Origin: Chinchilla lanigera
Lineage: Eukaryota; Chordata; Mammalia; Rodentia; Chinchillidae
Assembly (NCBI RefSeq): GCF_000276665.1
Contig: NW_004955433.1
Span: 12,990,855-13,054,854 of the forward strand
Direction: 5' to 3'
Length of the DNA: 64,000 nucleotides
This document shows, in pieces, positions 61,082-64,000 of this stretch. A program made the position numbers and the translations under genes. The notes below the pieces were generated by a model. The model was not told where the DNA came from. It searched no databases and saw only the letters and a program-made list of their open reading frames with translations. The number at the start of each line of letters is the position of its first letter. Within the stretch, counting starts at the first letter, position 1.

Positions 61082-61196
61082 TTTTTTTCTTTATTTTTTT
61101 TTATTTTTTTGGTTTTTCTCTGGTACCGGGAACCGAACTCACGACCTTGCGCTTGCCGGGCAGGCGCTTTGCCCCTGAGCTAAATCCCCAGCCCCT
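61082..61196 (-). mobile_element. ID SINE, younger of a tandem pair
   Basis: T-rich tail, GGTACCGGGAACCGAACTCA, GCGCTTGCCGGGCAGGCGC and GAGCTAAATCCCCAGCCCC. Perfect 12-bp flanks GGGTCAATTTTT at 61070-61081 and 61197-61208. Confidence 0.94.
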
Positions 61197-61559
61197 GGGT
61201 CAATTTTTATATTAGCTCTCTTTTCGCCGTCTCAGACCAGCACCCAGCTCAAGTTGGTTAACATAAAAATAAAACACACATTAGCATCAAGCATAGATAG
61301 CAGCACTCACTTTGGATACATTATTTCACTTTTAAAGGAATAGACCAGGGGAACTGGCGTTGCCAAATCCAGCTTCTGTGGATCTGTTTGTCTCCATTTT
61401 ACAAAGGTAACTGAGGTTCATGGAGCGAAGTGATTTGGTTTTCCTGACCTTAAGCAGGGAACTTTGCCTAAAGTACTTTTCACCTGTGGGTTATAGCTGG
61501 GTACTCTTTCGAGTCATTGCTGAGGGAACCGCGCACCTCCTAGGGGACGGAGCTATGTC

Positions 61560-62050
61560 GCTAAAGGGGAGGGGCCGGTACCTGGGGGGGCGTGTCCAGA
61601 GCTGAGGGGCGGGGCGATCGCTAGGTAACTGGCGCCTGCGCAGAGGCCGCGGTGCTTGGAGCTGGAACTCCCGCAGGGCTGGGACTCCGCGCCGGCTGCT
61701 GCTCTCTCCCGCTTCCTTTGCTCCGCCTGGGTCCCACTCCCGGCCCGGCCATGAACTGGTGCGCCGAGGCGGCGGCGGTGGCGGCCACAGTGCCCGGCGC
61801 GGGCGTCGGGGACGGGGGACTGCGGCCGCCCATGGTGCCCCGCCAGGCGTCCTTCTTCCCGCCGCCTGTGCCCAACCCCTTCGTGCAGCAGACGCGGATC
61901 GGCGCGGCGAAGCGCGTGCAGGTGAGGGACCTGGCCGGGGCTGCCCCGCGGAGCTGCGGGTCTGAGAATTGAGGACGCCCGCGGGGGGGCCGGCTCGGAA
62001 GTGAGGATGCGGAGAAGGCGGCCCGGGGGACCCCGAAGGAGGAGGCTGAG
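61560..62050 (+). promoter_or_regulatory. LPCAT2: LPCAT2 CpG-island promoter and 5' UTR
   Basis: CpG-dense region with GGGGCGGGG-type Sp1 boxes (61606-61616), a TGCGCA NRF1-like half site at about 61636 and a GGTAAC half X-box at about 61623. No TATA box is evident. Transcription start is likely between about 61,600 and 61,700, inferred from position only. Confidence 0.75.
61751..61921 (+). CDS. LPCAT2: LPCAT2 exon 1 coding part (partial gene)
   Basis: LPCAT2 is an endoplasmic reticulum and lipid droplet acyltransferase that makes phosphatidylcholine from lysophosphatidylcholine and platelet-activating factor from lyso-PAF. This exon encodes its first 57 residues, starting MNWCAEAAAVAATVPGAG. 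The strongest match to the family is GLRPPMVPRQASFFPPP followed by NPFVQQT, the cytosolic N-terminus before the first membrane segment. The exon ends after RVQ at GTGAGG (61922) in phase 0. The acyltransferase motifs and EF-hands lie in later exons outside the window; I found no exon 2 before 64000. Confidence 0.95.
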
Positions 62051-64000
62051 CCGGCCAGGTGGAGACCTTCCTTTGCTGAGGAGGGAGGATGCACCTGACA
62101 GGTTCTTTGATTTGACTTTGGCAGTGTGGTGGGGCAGAAGTGCCAGGGAAGGGTGGGTTTGAAGGAGCCTCTTCTCGCCTTAGGGAAGGAGAGGAGTCAG
62201 TCTGGGAAGGGTAGAGTGAGGGAGAAGGCAGAGATCCCAGGTCTGGAATTAGAATAACAGGTATGGCTGGAATGATTTAGCTGAGCAGAGACATCCAAGC
62301 TAGGAAATTAGACATGCAAAAAAGAGATGAGTGCGAGTCAGTTTAAGGTGTTCAAGTGTTTTTGTGATCTTAAATCAGTCTTCACCCAAATACTCCTCTT
62401 CGTAGATTCAAGGGTGAGAGTCAGGGTAGAATGTCTCCCACTGTCCAAAATGGCTTTTCACATGGAAGGAAGTTTCCTTTCCTTTCCTTTGTCTTGTAAA
62501 GGGTTGCTTTTGCCATTAGCAGTTACACTTTTTGGACTTCCTCTTTGATGAAATTAGTCATTGAGAGGAGAGAGGGTAGGCAAATTGCATTTGTCCTGTG
62601 TGGTTTGTAGGGAAAGGGGAAAAAGTTTTGACTTTTTTTCCCCTGTCCATCTCACAGATGTTGTTATTTCGGGGTGAAGTATTTGCAGTCTTTGTGTGGA
62701 GAGGGCAGGTTAAGTGCTGAGCTGAGCTAGTGAGCATGGGGTGGTGGCTTCAGTAATGCAGATGGGGTGTCTGGTTGAAGTAGGGGTTGACACAGGAAGA
62801 GGAAGATGGGGTGTAGCAATACCTCTTTGTAAGGCAACTAGAAGTTTAAAGTCAATCGTCCTATTTTTTAAATGTATAGATGTTCCTGTTGTATTTTGAA
62901 GTGTCTGAAGCATTTCTAAGTATATTGACCATCATTCAAGATTAAATTGAGTCAAATTAACTCGTTAAAAACTATGTCAGTTCATGTTTTAGTAAGTGCT
63001 ATAAGGGAAAACCAGAAAATAACCCTGAGAGAAGGCTTCTCTATAGCGATGACATACTGCAAATGGAATCATGATGGTGAATCCTCTTCAGCTGTCAAAG
63101 AGCTACCTCAGTACTGGTTTACTTTTAGGTACTATTATTTGTTGCAAACTTTGCAGTTGGCACAGGAAAAAAGCCAATGTTTGAGTTTGTCCAGTTAAAA
63201 TCCGTAAAGATTGCCCAGTGTGATATGAGTGTGTGAAAATACTGTAACTTCATTCCAGCTCTTTCTTTAGTGTCTGTGCCATGGTTCTTTCAGGCAGTCG
63301 AGATTATTTCTTAATTTTCCTAGAAATCAGATCTTTTGGAAGAGAATCTCAGCCAGTGACCAGCCAGTGGATTGGGAACTTCAGTCATTTCATCTTGTCC
63401 ATAATGCAAATCCTCAACTCTCCATCACAACATCCACCCCTCTAAGTAACTAGTGTATTTATCAGGTATATGGAGCTTCAGAAAAAAATCTTCTGGATCC
63501 AAGATCTCATGTATGTAATGGTTCTGGAATCCCTGCATGTTTACCTTATGTATATTTTATCTGATAAGAAATAGAGTTACAGCAAAGTTTTACAGTATTT
63601 ATGTCAGGTTTCAAGTGAAGAGTAATTTAGCAGGGCTAGCTTTGGCCCCCAGAAGAGTGGGGTAGCTTAAATCAGACAAACCTTCCATATATAGTAATTA
63701 TAAACCCTGATTAAATGTATGGACTCATATGGAGATAATCTGGAGAGAGAACAAAAAGAAAAACTTGAGGAGATTTGTTCCTTGAAGGAATAGTACCATA
63801 CTATGGGAATTTTGTCTTAGTTTTTGTCCTGTGAGTTCCCTCGTGGTACCATGGGTAGGGGTCGCTAGAAAGGCTTAGTCTTACTGGTCTGTTGTGTCAG
63901 AGGACAGAGTTCAGGGCAATCAGAATGGATGGAATTTGAAGGAGAATGTCCCAGAAAGTAGGAAGCTAAAGGGGGCTCCCAAACTGACATATAAATTCTT
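61922..64000 (+). other. LPCAT2: LPCAT2 intron 1, 5' part
   Basis: Follows the donor GTGAGG and continues past the window end. After the CpG island ends near 62,050 it is unique, AT-rich sequence. I see no exon, SINE or microsatellite I can support. Confidence 0.8.

Noticed and set aside
61621..62094. 157-codon minus-strand open frame over the LPCAT2 start
   Set aside because: Shadow of CpG-rich exon 1 and 5' UTR; the + strand matches LPCAT2 exactly where the family is conserved.

Overview
This is a 64-kb stretch of a mammalian nuclear genome, almost certainly from a rodent. The main landmark is the complete 13-exon coding region of MMP2 (gelatinase A, 72-kDa type IV collagenase), read on the + strand from 34357 to 58399. 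The first coding exon of LPCAT2 (61751-61921) follows on the same strand. Three things point to a rodent. The protein has 662 codons, with a two-residue hinge insertion that I recall from mouse MMP2 and not from human. There are several tRNA-like ID SINEs. There are also dimeric B1-ID SINEs. The ID and B1-ID types suggest a non-murid lineage (hystricognath or squirrel-related), but I cannot fix the species.

Positions 1 to about 33,850 hold no gene that I can support. The short open frames there lack codon structure, splice context and recognisable domains. The stretch contains ancient repeats (L1, L2, MIR, MaLR LTRs, a DNA-transposon relic), CA microsatellites, some locally duplicated blocks, and AT-rich unique tracts that could be conserved noncoding elements. 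In other mammals MMP2 lies downstream of the IRX3/IRX5/IRX6 cluster, so long-range enhancers here would be plausible. That is inference.

From about 33,850 to 34,560 lies the GC-rich MMP2 promoter and 5' UTR. It has Sp1-type boxes, two overlapping palindromes and a three-codon upstream ORF. A run of 121 N interrupts the 5' UTR ten bases before the start codon. The 13 exons encode, in order, signal peptide, propeptide with cysteine switch, catalytic domain interrupted by three fibronectin type II modules, zinc-binding [11 protein letters not shown] helix, hinge, four-bladed hemopexin domain and 3' UTR. All splice sites are GT-AG and the phases join without a break, so the gene looks intact. The third fibronectin module has lost two aromatic residues that the other two modules keep.

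The 2.4 kb between the MMP2 poly(A) signal (59164) and the LPCAT2 CpG island (from about 61,560) holds MIR and B1 relics and two ID SINEs inserted one after another at the same target. LPCAT2 exon 1 encodes 57 residues and splices into an intron that runs off the end of the window. MMP2 (secreted matrix protease) and LPCAT2 (membrane lipid acyltransferase) are neighbours in other mammals but do not share a pathway.
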